Below, in pieces: positions 1 through 11,368 of a stretch of DNA of 64,000 bases. The position numbers were made by a program, and so were the translations under genes. Under the pieces are notes generated by a model. That model was given only the letters and a program-made list of their open reading frames with translations. It was not told the DNA's origin and did no database searches. Source of the stretch: Lantana camara (taxonomy: Eukaryota > Streptophyta > Magnoliopsida > Lamiales > Verbenaceae); assembly GCA_037501455.1 (NCBI GenBank), contig CM074865.1, forward strand, positions 5,219,001-5,283,000, in the 5' to 3' direction. Each line of letters opens with the position of its first letter. Within the stretch, counting starts at the first letter, position 1.

Positions 1-264
1 GTTTATGTCAACCTTACGGATACCCCTTTTGTCGCTCTTTACAGTGTTAAACGATATCTTATTCATGTCTAGTAAATTTTCTGATTCTTACAGAATATAC
101 GTTTCTTGATAAACTTTGCATGTTTTGATCAAATTTCGATTGTCAAAAGGGGGTATTTTGTAATTTGTAAACAAAGAAGGCTAGTATGTGTAATTGAACA
201 TAGTTAGAGGGGAGGATGGTGTAAAAATAAAGTGAAATGGAGGAATTTTCTTTTAATGCTACAG

Positions 265-3202
265 GTGGATCTCAAACTCAAGATCTGCAGAGGTTCATCC
301 GCTCGAAAAATTCTCGTTCGTGAAGCAAAATCGCACTTTGCGGATCAGCTTATCGTAGGAACCACTCAAACTCATCTCACATTTCGTTCATCCGTCTGTA
401 TTGCTAAATACTGTGCCAAAAAGCTGTCAAAAGAATGTTCAGTCTTAGCGGTCAACGATGGGAAAATCGTCTTTCATAGAGTATCCAGCTCTATTTCTCA
501 ACTTATCCAGAAAGGTATTCTTAACTTGCTTATTTGTTTCTGTTTATTTCCTCTTTCTTTATTGTGAATAAGTTATATATGCAGAAACAGAACATCATCG
601 TCCGAACAGCCTGCTCGGAGTTCTTCAGAGATCATTTAGCAAGAACAGTAAAATAACCAACGAAAGCAATGCATTAAAGACAACACGGGATCATCATCAA
701 ACCCTCAAACAAAATTGTTCGATCTGTTGTTCGAGCAATGAGCCTTCAAATGACGAAAATAAAGAGAATAATACATTGGCCATTGTACCATTTCAGAAGA
801 CAGAATTACCTGAACCAAAACCTGGTTGGCCACTTCTTGGAAGAAAAATGATATCAAATACGACGTTTATGTATAATTCCCGCGTTAGTCAGATGTCGGT
901 GGTGCAATGGACCATGAGGCTACCGAGCCGATATTTTTTGTCCATTGATCAGCACTCAGCTACAAAAGTTAGTGATTCTGCTTATGTTCAAGAACCTGGT
1001 GCAATTGTTCCTGTTGGAAATGGAGATGTTTCTTTCCCTTCATCACCGCAAAGCGTCTCGAGAGAATTAGAGGGTCTTCATGAAAAGTACTCAGCTACGT
1101 GCAGATTGTTTAAATTCCAAGAACTCGTCTCTGCAACGTCGAATTTCATGCCAGGTTTTTCTTCTTAAGTACAATTTGTTTGAGATCCTTCTAACATCAA
1201 ATTCAAATTCTTTGCATCATTCTGCATGAGATTATAAGTTTTGATAAAATTTCTAAACGAGAAAAGAGCTTAATACAAGAAGCAGAAATGCAGTGTTTTC
1301 TTAAAATGTTTCCGACGAAATAAGCTAGAAGCTAGAAGCACTTTTGGGGAGCTTTTTTCAGCTTCTAGATTCTGTTTTCTGATACTTTGAAGTGTATTGT
1401 GTACTTTTGTTCTCCAAATAGTCTCGACTCTGAACTTTTTTTTACGACTTCAGCTTTTCATATTGAAATTGTCAACTTTTCAGAAAATCTGATTGGTAAA
1501 GGAGGGAACAGTAAGGTTTACAGAGGCTGCCTTCCTGATGGCAAAGAACTGGCAGTCAAGATTCTGAACCCATCCGAAGACGCTTCAAAAGAATTCGTTC
1601 ACGAAATCGAGATGATCACTTCTTTGAACCACAAAAACATAATTTCTCTTTTCGGATTCTGTTTTGAGGACGATCATCTAGTCCTGGTTTACGATTTCCT
1701 CTCACGGGGAAGCCTCGAGGAGAACCTTCACGGTACCCTTCCATTTCAAGAACGATATAGTTATTGTTTTTCGTTTTTCTTTTCCCTTCCGGTAAACCGG
1801 GTCCCGATAAAACCGAGCATTGTGAATCAGGTGGTAAAAGGACTACATCAGAATTTGCATGGAGTGAGAGATATAAGGTGGCTGTATCTATAGCTGAGGC
1901 ATTGGATTATCTTCATAACAGAGAGTCTCAACCTGTTATACACAGGGATGTAAAGTCATCTAATATACTTCTCTCTGATGATTTAGAGCCTCAGGTACTG
2001 TCATAACAATAACAAGACATTTCATTGGGATTTGAATTGAATCTTTCTTTATATTAGTTATCTGATAATGTTTCAGCTTTCGGATTTTGGACTTGCTAAA
2101 TGGGCATCATCAACCTCGTCCCACATAACATGTAACGACGTCGTTGGGACTTTTGGGTCGGTACATTTTCGAACTTATTCTCGAATTAATATCATAACAT
2201 ATAGTTAAATAAATAGAAGGGATAGTTACCAGACACCCCTCAGTTACAGGAACAAGAATAGAGGGGTTTCTTGTAATTGGAGCAAGAAGCAACTGGTGTT
2301 ATGTAAGGAGAACGGAAATCTCAGGGGGGTAATTGTAATTTTTAACATTTATCGGGGGGGTATTTGTAATTTTTCAAAAGAAAACTGAACCAGTAACGCA
2401 TTCCCATATTAGAAACCAAGTCATATATATGCTAATAAGTTGTTCCGCGTAGCTACTTAGCTCCCGAGTATTTCATGCACGGGAAAGTAAACGAGAAGAT
2501 CGACGTGTACGCATACGGTGTCGTACTTCTTGAGCTGCTATCTGGGAGGAGGCCTATAAGCAGCAATTGTCCTAAAGGTCAAGAAAGCCTTGTAATATGG
2601 GTAAGTGCTATACGAACATCGAATCAGTCGACAAACCTTCAATTTTGTCGAAAAAAATGGAATTTTAAAACATATTCATGATTTACAGGCAAAGCCAATC
2701 CTAAACTCTGAGAAGTTTGCTCTATTGCTGGACTCAAACTTGGGCAGCAGTTATGATGCTGAAGAGGTGGAGAGAATGGTTCTTGCTGCTTCGCTCTGCA
2801 TCAGGCGCGCGCCACGAGCCAGGCCTCGAATGAGCCTCGTAAGCTGAACGAAACTACACTTGAACTTCTTACATTAGTCATTGTTATTTTAAGTAATCCT
2901 TCAAAAACAAAAGGACTGGTATTGTTACAAGATTCTTGTTACTACTGCAGGTTCTGAAGCTTCTCCAAGGTGACGGAGAGGTAACGAACTGGGCACGTTT
3001 GCAAGTGAATGCTTCTGAAGGGCGCGATGATTTAGATGATCAGACGTTTTCACGATCCAATCTTCGTTCACTGCTCAACCTCGCGTTGCATGGAGGGGAA
3101 GAAGAAGAAGAAGATTCATTCTCTGAAAGCAGCATTGAGCAAAATGTTTCTTTAGAAGATTATCTTAGAGGCAGGTGGAGCCACTCCTCTGCATTTGATT
3201 AA
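265..3202 (+). CDS. USP-domain receptor-like cytoplasmic Ser/Thr protein kinase (5' partial)
   Basis: Predicted kinase of the plant family that joins an N-terminal adenine-nucleotide alpha-hydrolase (universal stress protein) domain to a C-terminal kinase domain (Arabidopsis At1g77280/At5g63940 type). Exons read by eye: 265-514, 585-1154, 1484-1732, 1831-1994, 2077-2156, 2453-2600, 2689-2838, 2951-3202; all introns are GT-AG and frames join cleanly. The first exon here holds only the end of the USP domain (starts [15 protein letters not shown]); earlier exons lie upstream of the window and 1-264 is intron. Kinase landmarks: glycine loop [12 protein letters not shown], lysine in LAVKIL, catalytic [12 protein letters not shown] in LSDFGLAKW, and LAPEYF. 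All key residues are present, so it is probably active. A linker rich in Ser/Asn separates the two domains; the C-terminus has a GluGlu run. Substrate unknown. Intron 2157-2452 carries G-rich repeat-like sequence. Confidence 0.9.
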
Positions 3203-3557
3203 CCATGAATCCTATAAATAGGATTTAACAATCTTGCTTTGAAATGTTTTCTCATTTTTAACTTTTTGGTATTTGATTCTCGAATTGTGTATTGTACATG
3301 GGGAAGGAGTGGCTATAAATACCTATGCGTTGTTCATCTCAACGGCTCGGTACTATACTAGCTTAATTAGATTTATGATGTTCGAGTCTGTCGATATGCA
3401 GCTATCATTGGTAGGGAGTGTTACACCACAATTCAAAACATTCTCGTTGATCCGTTACAGCAAATGTGCGAATTCCAGCCATTCTTTACAACGACAAAAC
3501 CAGACAGACAGCATCATACAGAAAGGGGAAAACAAAGGAGTTTCAAGATAAGAGACC
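3203..3557. other. Short convergent intergenic spacer
   Basis: Spacer between the kinase stop codon and the stop codon of the minus-strand gene. A perfect 8-bp-arm palindrome with a 2-base loop (3208-3225, AATCCTAT/ATAGGATT) follows the kinase stop; it may simply lie in the 3' UTR. No gene seen. Confidence 0.5.
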
Positions 3558-5808
3558 TTAACAAGATTGTGGCATTATAGCAAGGCATTCTTCATCATTC
3601 CAAGGCAGAAATGATCCATCTTGCTGAATATTCTGGTGTTTTAAACAACAAAAAAAGTTCAGTCAGAAAATAGAAGAAAATATAATACAATCTACGTATA
3701 TACTTAGAGGGCGTTTGGCTAAACTAAATCTGATTCGAGCAGCTTATAAGATGTTGAAAGTGTTAGGACAAAAAATAAGATCATGAGCTCATAAAAATGT
3801 TCATCATGACAATTGTGTAAGTATTACGATCAAACTTAAAGGGGCTTGTAAGCTCCAAAAATCTTATTTTAACATCTTATAAGCTCTTTAACAAAAAGTT
3901 GGTCAAACGCTTTATGAGTGAAGATCTTATAAGCTCAATCAGACATCGTCTCAATAGTACAGCACTGAGTATTGTATCTGTGTATGGGATTAATGTTCAC
4001 AGTTTTTCATTATGCATTTTGGTTGTCGGTTGTGTGAGAGAATACGTGTAAACGCTTTGAACAATCAAGCATTTTAATCACAAAGAGAAAATACAATATA
4101 AGAGCACATACATCAGGTAAAATTTGAGATGTTATTGTTCAATATTCAATCAAACGAATTACTAACCTGAAGCCAGAAGAAGAACCCTCGTAAAAGGTTG
4201 AGACATTTCGGTTTATCATCTTGGTATAGTAAGAGTTTTCTTCCCAAGTCTGCATCAAGATACACAATCTTACTCATAGATTAAAAAGAGGAAAAAAGAA
4301 AAGATCGTGGGGGGTATACCAATTTTCAAACGTTTATGAATAACAGGAAATAGCAATGACGTGAAAGAACCCTAAGATCTCCAAAAGGGTACAAGCAAAA
4401 AAACCTTAAAGATTTCGAACTCACCAGGATGGTGATCGAGGTAGGATTTTCCATCTATGCTTGTTGGGATTGACTTCTCGTTCCCATCCCGTAAGTCCCT
4501 ATGGCGCAATTCCTTCTTACGTTGTTCAGCTTCTATACAAAGCTTATTGTACTCCTCTTGCTCAAAAGGTCTTCTAAGAATACCAATAACCTTATGCCTA
4601 AATTCAGACTCCATTATCGAAGACCCATGTTTCTCGTTGTTCATCTGCACAAGTGAGATCTTCTAACATAAACAAGCTATTGAATAACATAAATAGACAT
4701 GCGCGACATTCAATAACGAATATTAAGGAGAGCCAGGGGCCGAAGGTGCAGTAAAGTCCCCGGCCACCCCCCACCCCCCAAAATAATGAAAAGATTTCTT
4801 ATATTTCACAATGGCAAGTTAAAACCTTACCTTAGAAGGGCTCAGACTTCTTTCATTATAGAATGTAACGCTGTCTATAATTTCGACATCATCAGAATAT
4901 GCATGATCATCCTTTGTTTCCTTATTTTTGTTAATATTTTCTCCTTTACTCTTCTCATATACTACCGTATCAGTCCCATATGAGAAAACATGATAGCCAT
5001 CTACATATTTGCAGTGTTCGAGGAAAAAACGATGATCAGATTCCAGCACCTTCACGCTAGTCGAGCCTTTCACTTTTTCTATCTTCTCACTCTTGACCTT
5101 GTTTTGGAAAAAACGGTGATCAGGTTCAGGCACCTTCACGCTAGTCGAGCCTTTCACTTTTTCTATCTTCTCACTCTTGACCTTGTTTCTTGATTTCTTT
5201 GAAGCTCCATCTCTTTGTTGCTCAGTAGAGCTCCTCAATTTCCTCTTAGGTTCTTTTTCACGCTCTTCATCCCGACTACCACCATCTTCATCCCGACATG
5301 CACAATCTTCATCCGAACAAAAGTCTACTTCGTAGGGAACCAAAAAGTGCTCACCATTTCCCACGTCTTCTAGAACATATGGTGTCCCTTTCTGCTTCAA
5401 CTTACTAAATAAAAGCTTACGTGAAGGACCAATGTCCTCATCAGAAGTAGAATGACCACTATAACTCTTGGAGCCACCAACAGCATTTTCATAGGAACCA
5501 GTTTCGTTGTCCGGGGCATTATCGTCTTTTCTCGTTTGCTTTTTATCTGGCTCGAATCTTTTTGACATGGATATGAGGGTTAAGAGAAAGCCCTTGTTGT
5601 CCGGCTCTGACTTCTTGTGTTTACTAAGCAGCTTTTCTTCATATTCACATATATCTTGATGATGCTCTTTCCTTGACCGGATGAGATCCTGATAAACGTC
5701 TAGTTTATCTAATTTCTCCGGTCCGAGAAGTTTCATCTCTTCTAAAAAGACCATTTGACTTGATGCGATATTCCCTACTCTCACCCTCCCACTCCTCCTC
5801 GTTGCCAT
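3558..5808 (-). CDS. Plant protein of unknown function, charged and probably nuclear, four coding exons
   Basis: Coding exons on the minus strand: 5808-4831, 4644-4425, 4249-4167, 3632-3558, joined with GT-AG introns and continuous frame, about 451 residues. The N-terminus (MATRRSGRVRV) is basic; the middle is rich in Glu/Asp and Lys/Arg with nuclear-localisation-like runs (EPKRKLRS). The C-terminal third reads like a conserved domain: ILRRPFEQEEYNKL, then GKSYLDHHPGDLGRKL, then LNLLRGFFFWLQN. I recall such a C-terminal block in plant proteins without a named function, but cannot name a family. Exon 1 contains an 84-bp in-frame tandem duplication (28 residues). A likely 5' UTR intron runs from about 6480 to 5865, ending TGTTTGTGCAG. 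Intron 4166-3633 holds a MITE-like repeat. Function not assigned. Confidence 0.75.
3708..3925. repeat. MITE-like inverted-repeat unit inside an intron
   Basis: Left end GGGCGTTTGGCTAAACT and the reverse complement of the right end (AAGCGTTTGACCAACTTT) are similar, and both arms contain AGCTTATAAGATGTT further in. This looks like a non-autonomous DNA transposon remnant in the last intron of the minus-strand gene. No clean target-site duplication seen, so boundaries are approximate. Confidence 0.5.
5022..5189. repeat. 84-bp tandem duplication inside coding exon
   Basis: Two copies of an 84-bp unit beginning GGAAAAAACGRTGATCAG start at 5022 and 5106. They are nearly identical and in frame on the minus strand, giving two 28-residue copies containing KVKSEKIEKVKGSTSVKV. 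The few differences suggest a fairly recent duplication. Confidence 0.9.
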
Positions 5809-6560
5809 CTTATATATTCACATATGCATCACATTTGCAAGAAAAAATCACTATCATCTCCTGCACAAACAATAAGAAAAATCTAATCTTGAAGGTAACC
5901 CAGAGTTTAAATTGTACAATTGTAACTAAAATCTCAGTACAACTTTACAACACTCAAGTTAAGTACCAAACATCATCTCTTTCAATAGAAGACCTAATAA
6001 TCTCTCTTCCCAAATCTTGAAGCATTACACGCTTCTAATCTTGAATTCTAAAATTTCGAAATTAAGTTAAAGCATACACATTATATAAACACAAACATGT
6101 ATGCATAAGCACCCAAATTTCAGAATCATAAACAAAGTCTCTCTCCTACTTCTAATATAATTAAAAATCCAACAAAAAAAAAGGAAAAAGGTGCACCAGG
6201 AATAACAAGCTCCACACAAACACAGATACATATATGCATGTGGGATCTTCGAGTAAACTCAAAATCTACAACTTATTGCAAGTTTAGAAGCATGTAAAGT
6301 TCGGAAACCCTGGAGGGCAAAATATGGACAGAATTTAATAAGAACAGAAAAACACCCATGAGAGACACCGAGAAACCAATGTACTTGTGCTTCGCGCTAC
6401 AATAATGCAGAATTTTTGGAAAAAAGGAAGCAATAATAATCCATAAACAGAATATTTTGTGAGTTTAGTTGAAGAAATACCCGTGCATTGAAGAACACCA
6501 GAGAGCCCGTTTCGCCTGGAAATATCGCTGAGAGAGAGAGAGTTCTAAGTCGAGTGGAAG
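5809..6560 (-). promoter_or_regulatory. 5' UTR with intron and promoter region of the minus-strand unknown gene
   Basis: On the minus strand a good donor (CACGG|GTATTTC, near 6480) and acceptor (TTTGTGCAG, near 5865) suggest a leader intron. A (GA)n run at 6531-6541 lies near the probable transcription start, as often seen in plant core promoters. No protein-coding sequence seen. Confidence 0.5.
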
Positions 6561-6625
6561 ATGAAAAGGGGGATAAAGAAAAAATAAAAGATAAAAGGTA
6601 AACTATTAGATATAAATCTAATGAA

Positions 6626-7082
6626 GGGTTAATTACATCTAGACCCCTTTCGAGTTTAGTATATTACAATTGGATCTATGTTAGTCATTTTATTACAGTT
6701 TGACCCCTTTTAAAATTTCGAAATTACTAAACGGTGAAGAAAATGTACGATTCCATTAAAAATTTCACTTTATATTCCAAATAATTGTGAAATGATCATT
6801 ATGTTTGGTTCTAAGATCATATTTTATAAAAGTATGAAAAAAAATCACGTCTTTTTAGAATAAATAAATTGTTAAACAAACAATTATTTCATAATTATTT
6901 TGAATATAATGGTTACTTCACAATTATTTGGAATATTCCGTGAAATATTTAACGAAATTGTATCTTTTATTCACCGTTTAGTAATTTTGAAATTTTAGAA
7001 GGGGTCAAACTGTAATAAAATGACTAACAGGGGTTCAATTGTAATATACTAAACTCGTAAGGGGTCTAGATGTAATTAACCC
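6626..7082. mobile_element. MULE-type MITE, 457 bp, perfect 10-bp TSD
   Basis: Long terminal inverted repeats start GGGTTAATTACATCTAGACC on both strands and stay alignable for over 150 bp per arm. The element is flanked by a direct repeat ATCTAATGAA at 6616-6625 and 7083-7092. A 9-10 bp duplication with long inverted repeats points to the Mutator superfamily. There is no transposase, so it is non-autonomous. Confidence 0.9.
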
Positions 7083-7822
7083 ATCTAATGAAAGAAAAAT
7101 TGCTACAAATAATTCGACGAATAAAAAAATGGAATAAGAAAACTTCGTAATTAATGTTTTAAAAAATAACTTAAAGAAGGAGGATTGAAATTTTTTTAAA
7201 ATAACGTAAAGAAACACATTATAATATAAATTCACACATTATTTTAATAAAATATAAAAAATAAGTTCTTAATAAATGAATGAAATATTATATAGTAATA
7301 AAACTATAAAAAAATAAGAATAGATCTATCAAAATATTATAGAAACAAAATACTAAAACTACAAAAATTAAGTAAATCCATAAATAGCAAGACAAAGAGT
7401 AAAGAAAAACACCGAAATTTAAAGAAATAGTAAAGATGCTTCAGAAAAAAAAAATATATTATAGAAAAGATAGAGAATATGTGTACATAAAAATATATTA
7501 ATCATATTAATGAATAGCGATGAATTCACAAACACAACTAAATACAAAAATGAATAACACTAAATTTGAGATATTTAGCTTATTTAAAATTACAAAGGAA
7601 GCAAGATTTGACTATTAGAAAGGTATACAACCTGAATTCAATATAACAAATATAAATTAATATTTTAAAAAAATACATCAAATCAATAAATAAGAAATTT
7701 GAAAATTAAAGATACATAATAATATGAAGAAACTAAAAAAATTATAATTCAAACCATTCAAATTAGTAAAAATAGAGGTATCTTCGGAAATATATAACAG
7801 AAACATAAAATACTAATTAATA

Positions 7823-7864
<42 letters not shown>

Positions 7865-7865
7865 T
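7823..7865. repeat. (AAT)n microsatellite
   Basis: About 14 uninterrupted AAT units. Confidence 0.95.
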
Positions 7866-8762
7866 TAATATATAAATCTGCAACATATAGTATAGATTCA
7901 CATTCCTCCCAACAAAAAAAAATTAAATGTAATCATTGAACAAAGTACAATAAAAAATAAAAAAGTTCGATTAAAAAAAAATTCAAGAAACTCTCTTATT
8001 TTTAACTTCATGTTTATATATTATACCATTCATGAAAATACAAAGGAAAAAAATTCATGAACCATAGATATCATCAAAGGAAGAAACAAAGATTATGAAC
8101 ACTATACATTAACTGAACCTTCAATCAACATCATGAAATTGCATTCATATATCTACAATTGGAAATGGAAAAAAAAAAAAAAAATGAACGATAGAGAGAA
8201 ATCTGAGTGAATGCATTTTAAAAAATGAGAGATTAGTAGATGGAGAGATTGATTATATAGGCATGACGAAATTCGGATGCTATGGTATATTGAAAGCAAT
8301 AAAGAAATTGTAAATAATATCAATTAAATACGTTAGTAATTGCATACAAATAGATAATTGATTGTTGACATCTTTATAAATTAGTTAAAAAATATGAAAT
8401 TGAAAGCATTCTAATTATATTTTTTATTAAAAATAATTCAAGAATTATTAAAATCACCATAAATAAATTTCAAATGTCATAAATTATGAGGGGGTGGTGG
8501 CTATATTAGGTAATGCAAATCAGTTTGCTCATTTTTAGGAGATTTAATTATTAATAACATATATTTAGTGTTTATTAATGGAACAATTAATGGATTGCTT
8601 ATAATAAGAAATTGTGTTTAATAATAATTGAAATATATTAGTTCAACAACCAACGAGAAATTATCTTTGTAATAAAATATTTTAAAAAAATCACAAAATA
8701 GTATTGAGTCAAAATAGCATAATTACGGTGAAAAATCATTGTGCTATATATAACAATATAGA

Positions 8763-8787
8763 TATATATATATATATATATATATAT
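8763..8787. repeat. (TA)n microsatellite
   Basis: Uninterrupted TA dinucleotide run of about 12 units. Confidence 0.9.
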
Positions 8788-9756
8788 AAATTTATTAAGT
8801 ATTAATTTTAAAATTAAAAAAAATAATTAATTGGATGGAACTACCAATAATAATTTTTTTAGATATTAAAAATAATTCAAAATTCTAAGAATTACACATT
8901 AGAAAAAAAAAATACACATAAAAAGTATATTATGAATTTTATCAAATATAATTATTTTTCTTAATTACTATTTATTTTAATAAAATAATATACAAAATAA
9001 AGATAAGTCAATTATATTTTTTCTATTTAATTGAAAATCTTAAAAAAATACAAAATATCATTCAGTCAAACTTGCCAAAAATAACTATTTTTCTTAGTTA
9101 TTATTTATTTTCATAATAAAATAATATATAAAATAAAAATCAACCAATCACATTTTTTTTATTTAACTAAAATTCCACAAAATTCGACATCATCAAAATA
9201 CACAAAAAATCAAATAGTGAAATGTGGTTTTCAAATATATAATAGTACAGATTAGGTATATTCAAGGCATGTTTTCCAAAAAAAAATATTACTATTAAAA
9301 TTTAATCTTTTATATTATCAAAAATTAATTATATTAAACGAGTATGATTCTAATATATAATAGCATATATAAAAATAAATAAAAAACACAAAAAAAGCAC
9401 AATTATACTAGTCAAAATAATGATAATTAAAAATATAAAAAAAAGATAAAAAAATATTAAAAAGATTAACATGATGTAAGAGAAAATGTGAGTTCAAGAG
9501 GTAATATGTGAATAAATTAAAAATTAAAGAGTTTACTTTAAGAGTTAGCAAATCATCAACAGTCTTAAAAAATATAAAAATTTTGGGTATTTTACGCAAA
9601 TTCTTATTTATTTTAATTAATAAGTTTTCGTTTAAATAGCCTTAAATTCACATTTTTACTTTTTTATTTTATAATCAATATCTTTCCATATTTGTTTTTA
9701 AGTGCTAAAATAAGTGCTACTGATATCCAAATCATCTATGTTTTTAAACTGTCAAC

Positions 9757-9866
9757 AGGGGTAGGTGAAGTGGTAGGATTCTTTCTCGAATGCGATGATT
9801 TGGATTTGAATCCCTCTGGTGACTTAGGGCGTGTGTTAAAAAATAATAATAATAATAAATAATAGG
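9757..9866 (+). mobile_element. SINE-like tRNA-derived repeat
   Basis: A region resembling a Pol III A box (GGTGAAGTGGTAGGATTC) is followed about 35 bp later by a B-box-like GGATTTGAATCCC, then an AAT-rich tail (9838-9866). The order matches a short plant SINE. No target-site duplication identified. Confidence 0.5.
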
Positions 9867-9934
9867 ACATTAATGTTCTTTTCAAAAATATTAATTTTCT
9901 TTTCCCCAGTTAATTACATCAGACCAGAATATAT

Positions 9935-10776
9935 TGATGGTGCAAGAAATCTGGGTTTCCTAATGCAACAACACTTTAGAATTTGTATGAAAAGGGAAAG
10001 ACCATCACAGGCAAGGGGGCCTCAGGATCTGGGTTTCCTTTTGAGCGTGGGTTCTTCCAGCTAGGATAACACCAAGAGTGCAAGCTACTAAGGTAGAGTT
10101 ACTGTGGTGAGTGAAAAGCTTGAGAAGTTCAGTGGAAAATGCCCAGAACAGTGTGTATGGTTTTTATGCAGATGATCACTTGGGAGAGAATGCATGGATT
10201 CTCTCCTATTTATAGGTTAGGGATGGGGATAGAGGGGTAAATTGAACATGTGGTCCCAAACCTGTGTTGCCCTAACACGCGTCAGCTTTTAGTGGGGTGA
10301 GAATGACATCCCTGAAAAGGGTGACGGCGTGTCAGGTGCCCGGTACACAGTACCTTTGTGTCAGAGGTTGTTGACGAGGGCGACGCGGGAGACGGACCTA
10401 AGATCCTTTCTGCCGAGGTTCGGATCCAACGAAACGGGGTATGGATATGCCCGAGCGTTGGTGACGCTCGAAGAATGTATGGATGGCCTCCTCGCGGTAT
10501 ATGACCCTTGAGCGTCGAAATACCGAGCGTACTAGTGGGGCCCCCATGTGGGCGCTTCCCTGAGAAGGATAACCATGAGGGCCGCGATGCGAGCGTCAAA
10601 CCCGTTGGTTACGGCCCTTGATCTGAAGGGTCACCCGCTGACTGACGGATAACACTAACTGGCAATCGAGCGAGTGGAAGGCCCATGAGCCCATCAAGGC
10701 GAGCGCCAGGGCTCTGGTCAGCATTGTGTTGCCACGTGGACGGCTCTGATTTGAGAATGATTTTTAGGCCTCATCA
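9935..10776 (-). repeat. Element 1, 3' LTR
   Basis: 842 bp, starts TGATGGTGCAAG and ends GGCCTCATCA on the plus strand; the ends form a TGATG/CATCA inverted pair. The TATA-like TATTTATA at 10205-10212 reads TATAAATA in element sense. Short open frames inside the LTR are not credible genes. Confidence 0.95.
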
Positions 10777-10787
10777 TTTTGCCCCCC
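10777..10787 (-). other. Element 1 polypurine tract
   Basis: In element sense this reads GGGGGGCAAAA and abuts the 3' LTR, as required for plus-strand DNA priming. The same 11 bases form the tract of element 2. Confidence 0.85.
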
Positions 10788-11074
10788 AAATTCTGTAGTA
10801 TCGCTTCGAGCGTACTGTAGAATTTATAAGGGAGGAGTCCTGAATGTCAAATATCCGAGGGACGAGAGATTACCCTCGAGGAGACTGCTGGCCTTCTGTA
10901 ACGGACACAAACTGACATCGCATTAAATGCTGTCAAGTCCGCATTTAATGCAGAGTGGGAACGTGGGCGCGTGGACTCCGGGAGACGTGAGGCGGTTTAC
11001 CAAAAGTGGGGGGTTTCCCAGGCGGGAAATGATTGCATTTTTGAATTTTCAACCCTAATCCATGCTCCATCTCA

Positions 11075-11088
11075 CCTATAAATAAGGG
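11075..11088 (+). promoter_or_regulatory. TATA-box block upstream of the antisense gene of element 1
   Basis: CCTATAAATAAGGG, about 290 bp upstream of the ATG at 11369. Exactly the same 14 bases lie about 260 bp upstream of the matching gene in element 2 (52428-52441). With the leader that follows, this suggests a Pol II promoter independent of the LTR. Confidence 0.75.
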
Positions 11089-11368
11089 TTTGCAGGGCCT
11101 TGGAAGCTTTTTCACGCATTCAGACTTCCTTCAAGCATATTCATAGCAAGAGTCCTTTGCTCCGGCGAATTTCTTCTTCTCCACATCTTAGGTAAGAAAT
11201 TCCTGATTCTTCTTCTTATTTTCCCCGTACTAACATTAGTCTTAGGTTGTGTGAGATAAACCCTTGAGGGAAGAACCACTATCCACCACTGAATTTGTTT
11301 CTGAAAGTTTATCCCCCTTTAAGCTCTCTGTTAGAAATCCCGTTTCCAAAAAAAATTGAAAACTGACC

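Larger units (their letters stand above)
7093..9756. other. AT-rich intergenic DNA, no gene seen
   Basis: Very AT-rich sequence with poly(A) runs and simple repeats. Short open frames here are low-complexity and carry no recognisable motif. Confidence 0.7.

Noticed and set aside
2110..2292. Minus-strand frame across an intron of the kinase gene
   Set aside because: Overlaps kinase exon and intron on the opposite strand; no motif.
10282..10599. Open frames inside the LTRs of elements 1 and 2 (e.g. 10329-10511, 41160-41582, 52831-53253)
   Set aside because: They recur only because LTRs are duplicated; no domain or start context.
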